Source: Nitrococcus sp. (GTDB taxonomy: Bacteria > Pseudomonadota > Gammaproteobacteria > Nitrococcales > Nitrococcaceae). From it: a stretch of DNA of 16,660 nt. The notes below the pieces were generated by a model. The model worked only from the letters and a program-made list of their open reading frames with translations, had not been told where the DNA came from and did not search any database. Shown here one piece after another: positions 1 to 6,084 of this stretch (position 1 is the first letter of the stretch; every line of letters starts with the position of its first letter). The stretch is taken from positions 1-16,660 of the forward strand of contig JAKDMK010000011.1 of the NCBI GenBank assembly GCA_030452365.1. The letters are read 5' to 3'. A program made the translations under genes and the position numbers.

Positions 1-59
1 GAGATGTCCCCACCCGCCCGAACGGGGGGCGCCCTATGTCCTTATATCGCGACCACCGG

Positions 60-1985
60 TCAGTCGCAAGCGTAACGCGCACTCAATAGTGCGTTGAGGC
101 GCTGGACGAATGCGGAAGGATCCTCCAGCTGCCCGCCTTCATTCAGCACGGCCTGCTCGAAGAGCAACTGTGCCCAATCCTCGAAACGGCCATCGTCCTC
201 ACCCTCGTTGAGCCGGTGGACGATCTCGTGCTCCGGATTGATTTCCAGGACCGGGTTACCCTGGGGCAGCGGCTGACCGGCGGAACGCAGCATACGCATC
301 ACTCCGGCGCCGAGTTCATGCTCGCCCACCACCAGACAGGCCGGCGAATCCGTCAATCGATGACTCACTCGCACATCGGAGACGCGCTCACCAAGCGTTT
401 CGCGCAGCCGCTCAACCAGCTTTTTATGCGCTTCCTGGGCCTGTTGCAGCGCCGCCTTACTCTCGGCATCCTCCAACGCGCCCAGATCAAGCTCGCCCTT
501 GGCGACCGAATGCAGCGGTTTGTCCTTGTACTCGAGCAGATACGTCACCAACCATTCGTCCACGGGTTCGTGGAGCAACAGCACCTCCAGTCCCTTCTTG
601 CTAAAGACCTCCAGGTGCGGGCTCTTGCGCGCACCGCTCAAGGTCTCCGCAGTTACATAGTAGATCGCCTTCTGCTCCGGCTGCATGCGCTTGATGTAAT
701 CATCCAGTGATACCGCAACTTGCTCGCTCGCACTGTGTGTCGAGCAGAAGCGCAATAGGCCTGCGATGCGCTCGCGATTTCCGGTATCCTCTACCACGCC
801 CTCCTTGAGGACGGTGCCGAACCGCGCCCAGAATTCCTGGTAGCCCTTCGGTTCGTTGCGCGATAACTTCTCTAGCTGCTCCAGAATCCGCTTGACCGAC
901 GCGGCACGGATCGTATCGATCAATCGGTTTTGCTGGAGCAGCTCGCGCGAGACGTTCAACGGCAGATCGTCCGTGTCCACTATGCCGCGCACGAAGCGCA
1001 GATAACGCGGCATCAGGTGCTGGGTGTCCTCCATAACGAACACCCGGCGCACATAGAGCCTCACCCCGCGAGTCTGTTCCCGCGCATAGAGATCCATCGG
1101 ACGCAGGCTAGGAATGTAGAGTAGGGCCGTATACGCGTGGGTACCCTCGACTTTGTAGTGGACCCAGGTTTGCGGTTCTTCGTAGTCGTGGGCCACGTGC
1201 TTGTAGAACTCGATGTACTCCGGATCCGGGATCTCGTACTTGGGACGCATCCAGAGCGCCGAGGCGCGGTTGACCGTCTCCTCGATCGGTTGCTCACCTT
1301 GCTCGCTCGCCTCGCCCTCTTTCGCCTGGTCCTTAGCCTCCACCGGCATGCGAATTGGAATCGAGATGTGATCCGAGTAGCGCCGTATAATCTCCCGCAG
1401 GCGTTTACCGTCCAGATACTCCTCGGCATCCATGCGCAGGTGCAGCACCACCTCGGTTCCGCGCTGGGAGCGGTGCTCGTGTTCCACCGTATAGGCGCCC
1501 TCTCCGGTGGAATCCCAACGCACGCCGTTGGCAGGATCTTCGCCGGCCTTGCGTGTGTGAACGCTAACCCGATCTGAGACAATAAAAGACGAGTAAAAGC
1601 CAACCCCGAACTGGCCGATGAGCCGGGCGTCCTGCGCTTGATCACCGGTGAGGGAATCGATGAACGCGCGCGTTCCGGAATGGGCGATCGTGCCGAGATT
1701 TTTCACCACATCATCCCGGTTCATTCCGATGCCATTGTCGCTCACCGTGATAGTGCGCTCCGTGAGGTCGAAATCGACCCGGATCTTGAGCTCCGGATCG
1801 TCCTCGAGCAGCGATTGGTCGCGCAGCGCATCGAAGCGCAGCCGGTCGGTGGCGTCCGAGGCATTGGAGATCAGCTCCCGCAGAAATGCCTCGCGGTTGC
1901 TGTACACCGATTGGATCATGAGCTTCAGCAGTTGCTGAACCTCGGCTTGAAACTCGAGCGTTTCTTTCTCCGCCTGTACGGTCAT
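60..1985 (-). CDS. htpG: Molecular chaperone HtpG (bacterial Hsp90)
   Basis: Cytosolic ATP-dependent dimeric chaperone that helps remodel and reactivate client proteins, usually with DnaK. The 641-residue length is close to the normal bacterial size. The N-terminal GHKL ATPase domain is clear: ELISNASDA at residues 37-45, DNGIGM at 83-88, GTIAHSGT at 98-105 and GQFGVGF at 124-130. Middle and C-terminal dimerisation domains follow without a break. A charged stretch near residues 216-232 (rich in Lys, Glu and Gln) separates the N and middle domains. The ATG at 1985 is preceded by only a weak Shine-Dalgarno (AGGGG, 10 bases upstream). The gene starts 33 bases after the stop of the methyltransferase gene, so it may be read partly from that gene's transcript. 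I see no convincing sigma-32 heat-shock promoter in the gap, only an isolated TATTAT. Identity is certain; regulation is not. Confidence 0.98.
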   Translation of the reverse strand: MTVQAEKETLEFQAEVQQLLKLMIQSVYSNREAFLRELISNASDATDRLRFDALRDQSLLEDDPELKIRVDFDLTERTITVSDNGIGMNRDDVVKNLGTIAHSGTRAFIDSLTGDQAQDARLIGQFGVGFYSSFIVSDRVSVHTRKAGEDPANGVRWDSTGEGAYTVEHEHRSQRGTEVVLHLRMDAEEYLDGKRLREIIRRYSDHISIPIRMPVEAKDQAKEGEASEQGEQPIEETVNRASALWMRPKYEIPDPEYIEFYKHVAHDYEEPQTWVHYKVEGTHAYTALLYIPSLRPMDLYAREQTRGVRLYVRRVFVMEDTQHLMPRYLRFVRGIVDTDDLPLNVSRELLQQNRLIDTIRAASVKRILEQLEKLSRNEPKGYQEFWARFGTVLKEGVVEDTGNRERIAGLLRFCSTHSASEQVAVSLDDYIKRMQPEQKAIYYVTAETLSGARKSPHLEVFSKKGLEVLLLHEPVDEWLVTYLLEYKDKPLHSVAKGELDLGALEDAESKAALQQAQEAHKKLVERLRETLGERVSDVRVSHRLTDSPACLVVGEHELGAGVMRMLRSAGQPLPQGNPVLEINPEHEIVHRLNEGEDDGRFEDWAQLLFEQAVLNEGGQLEDPSAFVQRLNALLSARYACD

Positions 1986-2018
1986 GTCTGATCAACCCCT
2001 AACCGATAATAGCCGAAT

Positions 2019-2606
2019 TCAATAAGTTTCCTGGAAGTGGGCACGCTCGGGTGCAAAATCAAGCCATAGCCGTTCATGCTCGAGCAACCAACCCTTGATT
2101 GCGTGCATACCGCCCTCGACAAAGCCGGCAAAACCGCCGATGCCGGCGGCGGCAACGACGCGATGGCAGGGAACCACAAGCGGCACCGGATTGGCGCGGC
2201 AGGCCCCGCCAATCGCGCGCGCCGAGGTGCCGAGCTCCCGCGCCAACGCCCCGTAAGTGCAGCGCGTCCCCGGTGGTATCCGCCGCAGGCGCTGCCATAC
2301 GCGGTGTTGGAACACCGTGCCCTTTGTCCGCACCGGCAACATGAGGGCGCGGCTGCCGTCCATCAGATAGGCCTTGAGCTCTGCCGCCACCTGTGCCGCA
2401 AAACCGCTCACCGCCCATGTAGGTGTAAGCTCTTGGCTAAATAGATAGAGCCCGATGACAGCCGCCTCATCACAACGCACGGCCACTGCGCCAAATGGCG
2501 CCGCGACCACGACATCGTAATCCCCGGAACTAGGCCTGTTAACATCCACCCGCGACGCCGCGCCGGAGGCCATTTTTTCGCAAGACAAGGCGCCGCGCCC
2601 GCGCAT
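2019..2606 (-). CDS. ogt: Methylated-DNA--protein-cysteine methyltransferase (Ogt/Ada C-terminal type)
   Basis: Suicide DNA-repair enzyme that moves the alkyl group from O6-alkylguanine or O4-alkylthymine to its own cysteine. The C-terminal domain is well preserved: VFQHRVWQRLRRIPPGTRCTYG-type helix-turn-helix sequence, then ANPVPLVVPCHRVV, whose PCHR cysteine is the alkyl acceptor, then the GGFAGFVEGG hairpin. An N-terminal RNase H-like domain starts near YDVVVAAPFG. The Ada N-terminal zinc domain is absent, so this is a stand-alone Ogt-like protein. The start is uncertain. I chose the ATG at 2606 (195 residues), which has GGGAG 11 bases upstream. The ATG at 2573 (184 residues) and a TTG at 2633 (204 residues) are also open. 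The usual glycine-asparagine before the active site (GNPNP in many homologues) is replaced by RANPVP. The gene sits between galE and htpG on the same strand. Confidence 0.93.
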   Translation of the reverse strand: MRGRGALSCEKMASGAASRVDVNRPSSGDYDVVVAAPFGAVAVRCDEAAVIGLYLFSQELTPTWAVSGFAAQVAAELKAYLMDGSRALMLPVRTKGTVFQHRVWQRLRRIPPGTRCTYGALARELGTSARAIGGACRANPVPLVVPCHRVVAAAGIGGFAGFVEGGMHAIKGWLLEHERLWLDFAPERAHFQETY

Positions 2607-2723
2607 GATGCCGTGCACTCCCACCCCGCACAAGTCTAATTCTTGCTAAGAGTCCCGGCTACCAGAACGCGCCGGTGCCGCGCTTGAGACTGCTTGCAGC
2701 ACTCTAAAGCGCCGCTGTTCGAT

Positions 2724-3713
2724 CTACACACTCTGCTGCATCGCTTGATACGCCCGTTCCCAGGCGAGCGCATGGGCGAGGATCATCTGCAGATCATCAT
2801 ACACCGGTTCCCATCCGAGCACCCGGCGAATGCGGGTGCTATCAGCGACCAACCCAGGGGGATCGCCCGCCCGGCGGCCGACCTCTTCGACCGCAAAGGA
2901 CGCGCCCGAAACCTCCCGCACCCGATCGATCACTTCACGCACACTATAGCCATGACCATAGCCGCAGTTGAGGATCTGGCTCTCGCCTCCCGCAATCAGG
3001 TATTCCAGCGCCATCACATGGGCACGGGCGAGATCCTCGACATGGATGTAGTCCCGAATACAGGTTCCGTCTGGCGTGGGGTAATCGGTCCCATAGAGCT
3101 TCAATCCCGAGCGGACACCGACCACGGCTTCACAGGCGACCTTGATAAGGTGAGTTGCCTGTGGCGTGGCCTGACCGATCCGAGCCCCGGGCTCGGCGCC
3201 GGCAACATTGAAGTAGCGCAGAATCACGTAGCGCAGTGCCGAGGCGAGCGCCAAATCCTGACAGATGCGCTCACTCATCATCTTAGAGGCACCGTAAGGA
3301 TTGATCGGTGCCAACGACGATTCCTCGGTCACCGTGGACATCGCCGGCTCACCATAAACGGCCGCCGTGGAGGAAAAAACATACCAGGGTATGCGGTAAT
3401 CATCGATGAGCTCGAGCAAGCCGAGGGTGTTGCGCGTGTTGTTACCATAGTAGGCGAGCGGCAGCGCCAGCGATTCGGGCACAACCGTGCTGGCGGCGAA
3501 GTGGATCAGCGCCGCAAAGTGGCCTTGCTGCATAACCCGTGCAAGCTTGTCGCGCTCTGCTAGGTCCCCTTCGACCAGCGGGACATCCGCTACCGCCCAG
3601 CGATGGCCGGTAGAAAGATTGTCATAGACGATGACCTCATGGTCGGCGGCGATGAGCTGGCGAACCACATGTGAGCCGATGTAGCCAGCGCCGCCCGTGA
3701 CTAGAATCTTCAT
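2724..3713 (-). CDS. galE: UDP-glucose 4-epimerase
   Basis: NAD-dependent extended short-chain dehydrogenase that interconverts UDP-glucose and UDP-galactose, feeding galactose use and the sugar precursors of lipopolysaccharide and exopolysaccharide. At 329 residues it has normal length. The Rossmann motif GGAGYIG is at residues 7-13, the catalytic Tyr-x3-Lys is Y140-K144 in NPYGASK, and the active-site loop is FSSTAAVYG at 113-121. The residue matching the E. coli catalytic Ser124 is a threonine here (T116), a replacement that keeps the hydroxyl. The later substrate-binding region (YFNVAGA, LYGTDYPTPDGTCIRDYIHVEDLA) is intact. The ATG at 3713 has a strong GGAGG Shine-Dalgarno 4 bases upstream. 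It is transcribed away from the PEBP-family gene across a 132-base divergent region. No other sugar-nucleotide gene is adjacent, so the pathway it mainly serves cannot be told from context. Confidence 0.97.
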   Translation of the reverse strand: MKILVTGGAGYIGSHVVRQLIAADHEVIVYDNLSTGHRWAVADVPLVEGDLAERDKLARVMQQGHFAALIHFAASTVVPESLALPLAYYGNNTRNTLGLLELIDDYRIPWYVFSSTAAVYGEPAMSTVTEESSLAPINPYGASKMMSERICQDLALASALRYVILRYFNVAGAEPGARIGQATPQATHLIKVACEAVVGVRSGLKLYGTDYPTPDGTCIRDYIHVEDLARAHVMALEYLIAGGESQILNCGYGHGYSVREVIDRVREVSGASFAVEEVGRRAGDPPGLVADSTRIRRVLGWEPVYDDLQMILAHALAWERAYQAMQQSV

Positions 3714-3797
3714 TGTGCCTCCATCCTTGATAGCGGGCCGGACAATTCATTTGCTACAAGACCAAACGAGTTTAACTCTTGCCAAACGGGTTACCAG

Positions 3798-3814
3798 CCT
3801 GTTGTCATAACAGG
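3798..3814. promoter_or_regulatory. Inverted repeat in the galE / PEBP-family divergent region
   Basis: CCTGTT-GTCAT-AACAGG is a perfect 6-base inverted repeat with a 5-base centre, 32 bases before the PEBP-family start codon. It could be a small operator or an mRNA hairpin in the leader. A possible -35 (TTGCCA, near 3779) lies just upstream, but I cannot fit a good -10 to it. Role is inferred from position only. Confidence 0.35.
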
Positions 3815-3830
3815 AAGATTCGTGCGAGCG

Positions 3831-3838
3831 AAAGGAGG
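3831..3838 (+). promoter_or_regulatory. Ribosome binding site that fixes the PEBP-family start
   Basis: AAAGGAGG lies 7 bases before the ATG at 3846. It decides against the in-frame GTG at 3822, which would place this Shine-Dalgarno inside the coding sequence. Confidence 0.85.
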
Positions 3839-3845
3839 AAGATAC

Positions 3846-4322
3846 ATGGGATTCGCGCTCTCGAATATGCAATTGACCAGCACCGCTTTTGAGCATCACG
3901 GCAAGATCCCCGCGAAGCACACCGGGGAAGGGACCGATGTCTCGCCGTCGCTGGCGTGGACCGCGGCGCCCGAGGGCACGCGATCGTTCGCCGTGATCTG
4001 CCACGACCCCGACGCTCCCCTGGTGAAATCGGGAATGTATGGGTTCGTCCATTGGCTGCTCTACAACCTCCCCGCCACGACGACTCGCTTGCAGGAAGAC
4101 ACCGGCGAGGGCACGCCGGGGACTACCGATATCGGGCAAACGGGCTATGGGGGGCCGATGCCTCCCGAGGGCCATGGCAGCCATCATTACTACTTCTGGG
4201 TGCTCGCGTTGGATCAGGCATTGGATCTGGAAGCGGGGCTCAACCTAGGGCAGTTCCTCGAAAGAGCCGAACCGCACCTGCTCGGCATGAACCGGCTGGT
4301 CGGAACGTACAAGCGCGCCTGA
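3846..4322 (+). CDS. YbhB/YbcL family Raf kinase inhibitor-like protein (PEBP family)
   Basis: A 158-residue protein of the phosphatidylethanolamine-binding protein superfamily, a small beta-sandwich with an anion-binding pocket. The bacterial members have no settled function; the Raf kinase name comes from eukaryotic relatives. Both signature regions are present: DPDAP at residues 54-58 followed by a histidine (H69), and the second conserved region GYGGPMPPEGHGSHHYYF at 100-117. The N-terminal LTSTAFEHHGKIPAKHTGEG and the SPSLAW segment also fit the family. No signal peptide is visible, so it is probably cytoplasmic. The start is fixed by the strong AAAGGAGG upstream. It is the only intact plus-strand gene here, divergent from galE and convergent with the dehydrogenase at 4462-5127. 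I see no clear terminator in the 139-base convergent gap. Confidence 0.95.
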   Translation: MGFALSNMQLTSTAFEHHGKIPAKHTGEGTDVSPSLAWTAAPEGTRSFAVICHDPDAPLVKSGMYGFVHWLLYNLPATTTRLQEDTGEGTPGTTDIGQTGYGGPMPPEGHGSHHYYFWVLALDQALDLEAGLNLGQFLERAEPHLLGMNRLVGTYKRA

Positions 4323-4461
4323 GGTTTGGGTCAGCAATGGCTTTACGCCGACTCGTGCCGCCAGCAAGCGCTACAAATGAATATCTCCCGGATCGGGTGG
4401 GGCGGTGCATCAGTGAGGTGAGGGCCATTAAGACACCGCTTTGCAGTGAGCGTCTCGCTAT

Positions 4462-5127
4462 CTACCAAGGCAGGACACTCCCATCCGAATGCCAGAAGGT
4501 ACCGGTGTTATCCAGATTCAGCTCATCCATGCGCTGAACCAGTCGCCGGGCCGCCTCCTGCGCCTCCATGTGTCCGTGCCCGCCCGTCATATCCGTGCGC
4601 ACATAGCCAGGATGCAAAACTGCCACGGCAATACCGCGGGGCTTGAGATCCACGGCAAGTGATTTGCCGGCGGCATTGAGGCCGGCTTTGCTAATGCGGT
4701 AGCCATATTTTCCGCCGGATGTATTGTCCTCGATAGAGCCCATGCGCGAGGTTATTAGTCCGATCTTTGCATTGCCCGCCATTCGGGACAGCAGCTTTTG
4801 GACCACCCGCAATGGACCCAGAGTGTTGACTTCGAACTGTTTGCAAATCTGCTCAAAGTCCATGGCATCCAAGGATTCATTCAGCATGACGCCGGCATTG
4901 TTACAAAGCGTGTCGATGCGGGTATCGTTGAGCTCCGCACCAAGCTGCTCGATGCTATCGGCGCGGCCGACATCGATGCCTGCAATTATCCTTACACCCA
5001 ACGCCTCGAGCGCCTTGGAGGGCTCGCGACAAACGGCAACGACTTTATCACCACGTTTGTTCCATGCACGCGCCAACTCCAGTCCAATTCCCCGATTAGC
5101 GCCTATGATCACCACAGTCTGGCTCAT
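4462..5127 (-). CDS. SDR family oxidoreductase, C-factor-like
   Basis: Classical short-chain dehydrogenase of 221 residues, expected to bind NAD(P)H in the cytoplasm. Visible motifs: GANRGIG at residues 9-15 (cofactor glycine loop), NNAG at 76-79, the structural Asn at 101, the catalytic Ser in TSRMGS (S127), YRISK at 143-147 (catalytic Tyr and Lys) and the HPGYVRTDM loop after the active site. The C-terminal FWHSDGSVLPW resembles the myxobacterial C-factor (CsgA) and carbonyl-reductase-like group, but the substrate cannot be named. I chose the ATG at 5127 because GGGAG lies 6 bases upstream and the glycine motif then sits at the usual distance from the N-terminus. An in-frame start at 5172 would add 15 residues with no supporting site. 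It lies 94 bases downstream of the HDOD gene on the same strand and may be transcribed with it. Confidence 0.94.
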   Translation of the reverse strand: MSQTVVIIGANRGIGLELARAWNKRGDKVVAVCREPSKALEALGVRIIAGIDVGRADSIEQLGAELNDTRIDTLCNNAGVMLNESLDAMDFEQICKQFEVNTLGPLRVVQKLLSRMAGNAKIGLITSRMGSIEDNTSGGKYGYRISKAGLNAAGKSLAVDLKPRGIAVAVLHPGYVRTDMTGGHGHMEAQEAARRLVQRMDELNLDNTGTFWHSDGSVLPW

Positions 5128-5221
5128 GAATGTCTCCCACATGTTGGTGATGGTCTGATTTGCTGTCCGCAAGAGGGGCTCATGACTGACCCAACGCGCA
5201 GATTACTGCATGCGAGTGTGC

Positions 5222-6073
5222 CTAAGATGTTGCAATTACGCGGCCCATCGCCCGTACGTCTGCCAGCGCTGCGCATAGGGATTGATAAGTGGATTCCGCA
5301 AGATCCGACGGTAAGTGGATGCGCACGTCTAAGGGTACGCGATCCACTGTCCATAGGTCGCCACGGAATAGCTCGGAAGCCATGTCGGCGACGACTCCCA
5401 CAACCGCCGCGGCGACGAAATGGTCTCCCGCGGCGCCCGCATCTCTGTGGTGCCCGATGACGGTGGGATACACTTCGGGCAGCCCCCAGGCACGGGTCAG
5501 CCAGGCCCCCGCGCGGCAGAAGTCAGTGCCCATTAGGTCCTGCATCCTCGCCACCAGGCCCTCGCCGGAGTCTCGCAGCAAGGCGGTACTCGTCTCTTGC
5601 GGACAGTGATCCGCGAGCCACAACAAGCCAATGTTATGCAGCAGGGCTACGCCGCGCCAGGTCAGCGCCTCCTCATTCTCACCCTTCCCGTTGGCGAGAA
5701 GGGTCACTCCTTCGGCGGCCAGCAGCGCCGTCGCCCAGTAGCGTTCGCCGTCAAAACCCCGGCACTTTAACGGATCGAAGGTATTCGCCACGGCGAGCGC
5801 GATGCTCAGAGTGCGCACCAGCTTCAGACCCAGCCGAGCACAGGCATCGGGTAGCCGCGTAACCGCTGTCTGCGGCGATGACCAGGCGGAGTTGGCCACC
5901 GCCAACAAGCGCCCCGCGATGCTGGGAAACCGCTCCACCTCCGTTACCAGGGATCGGATGCTCAAATCCTCGTCATACAGGGTCGATAGCAGATAACCCA
6001 CCGCTGGCGGCACCACTGGGACCGATGCGGTTTCCGGCCAATCGGGCGTAGGCCGTGGCTCGTTCACGCCCAT
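5222..6073 (-). CDS. HDOD domain-containing signalling protein
   Basis: Cytoplasmic 283-residue protein made of little more than an HDOD domain, a non-catalytic relative of HD phosphohydrolases often found with c-di-GMP or chemotaxis proteins. The fold is recognisable from PPAVGYLLSTLYDEDLSI near residue 22, a FPSIAGRLLAVANSA helix near 49, YWATALLAAEG near 112, the LLHNIGLLWL core at 145-154 and GHHRDAG at 207-213. The metal-binding HD pair of true hydrolases reads HN here (H146-N147), so nucleotide or phosphodiester hydrolysis is not expected. A scaffold or regulatory role is inferred. The ATG at 6073 lies 3 bases after the TAA of the GGDEF-EAL gene, and its GGAGG Shine-Dalgarno is formed by the last codons of that gene. 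Translational coupling and a shared function are therefore likely. Confidence 0.9.
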   Translation of the reverse strand: MGVNEPRPTPDWPETASVPVVPPAVGYLLSTLYDEDLSIRSLVTEVERFPSIAGRLLAVANSAWSSPQTAVTRLPDACARLGLKLVRTLSIALAVANTFDPLKCRGFDGERYWATALLAAEGVTLLANGKGENEEALTWRGVALLHNIGLLWLADHCPQETSTALLRDSGEGLVARMQDLMGTDFCRAGAWLTRAWGLPEVYPTVIGHHRDAGAAGDHFVAAAVVGVVADMASELFRGDLWTVDRVPLDVRIHLPSDLAESTYQSLCAALADVRAMGRVIATS

Positions 6074-6076
6074 GGG

Positions 6077-6084
6077 TTACCTCC
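6077..6084 (-). promoter_or_regulatory. Ribosome binding site of the HDOD gene, overlapping the upstream gene end
   Basis: GGAGG (6080-6084) is encoded within the last two arginine codons CGG AGG of the GGDEF-EAL gene. It is followed directly by its TAA stop (6077-6079) and then CCC ATG. The 6-base spacing is ideal, and the arrangement suits ribosomes moving from one gene to the next. Confidence 0.85.

Noticed and set aside
1..59. Possible terminator after htpG (CGCCC and GGGCG arms around CCCGTTC)
   Set aside because: The stem is short, several pairings compete, and there is no T-run on the minus strand after it.
2694..3563. Plus-strand open frame of 289 codons opposite galE
   Set aside because: Antisense shadow of a clear galE with no recognisable domain.
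4323..4461. Terminator between the convergent PEBP-family and dehydrogenase genes
   Set aside because: Only a 4-base stem (CCCG-GAT-CGGG) without a T-run is present; nothing else stands out in these 139 bases.
5125..5172. Longer dehydrogenase with a start at 5172
   Set aside because: It would add 15 unsupported residues before the standard N-terminus; the GGGAG before 5127 fits the shorter form.
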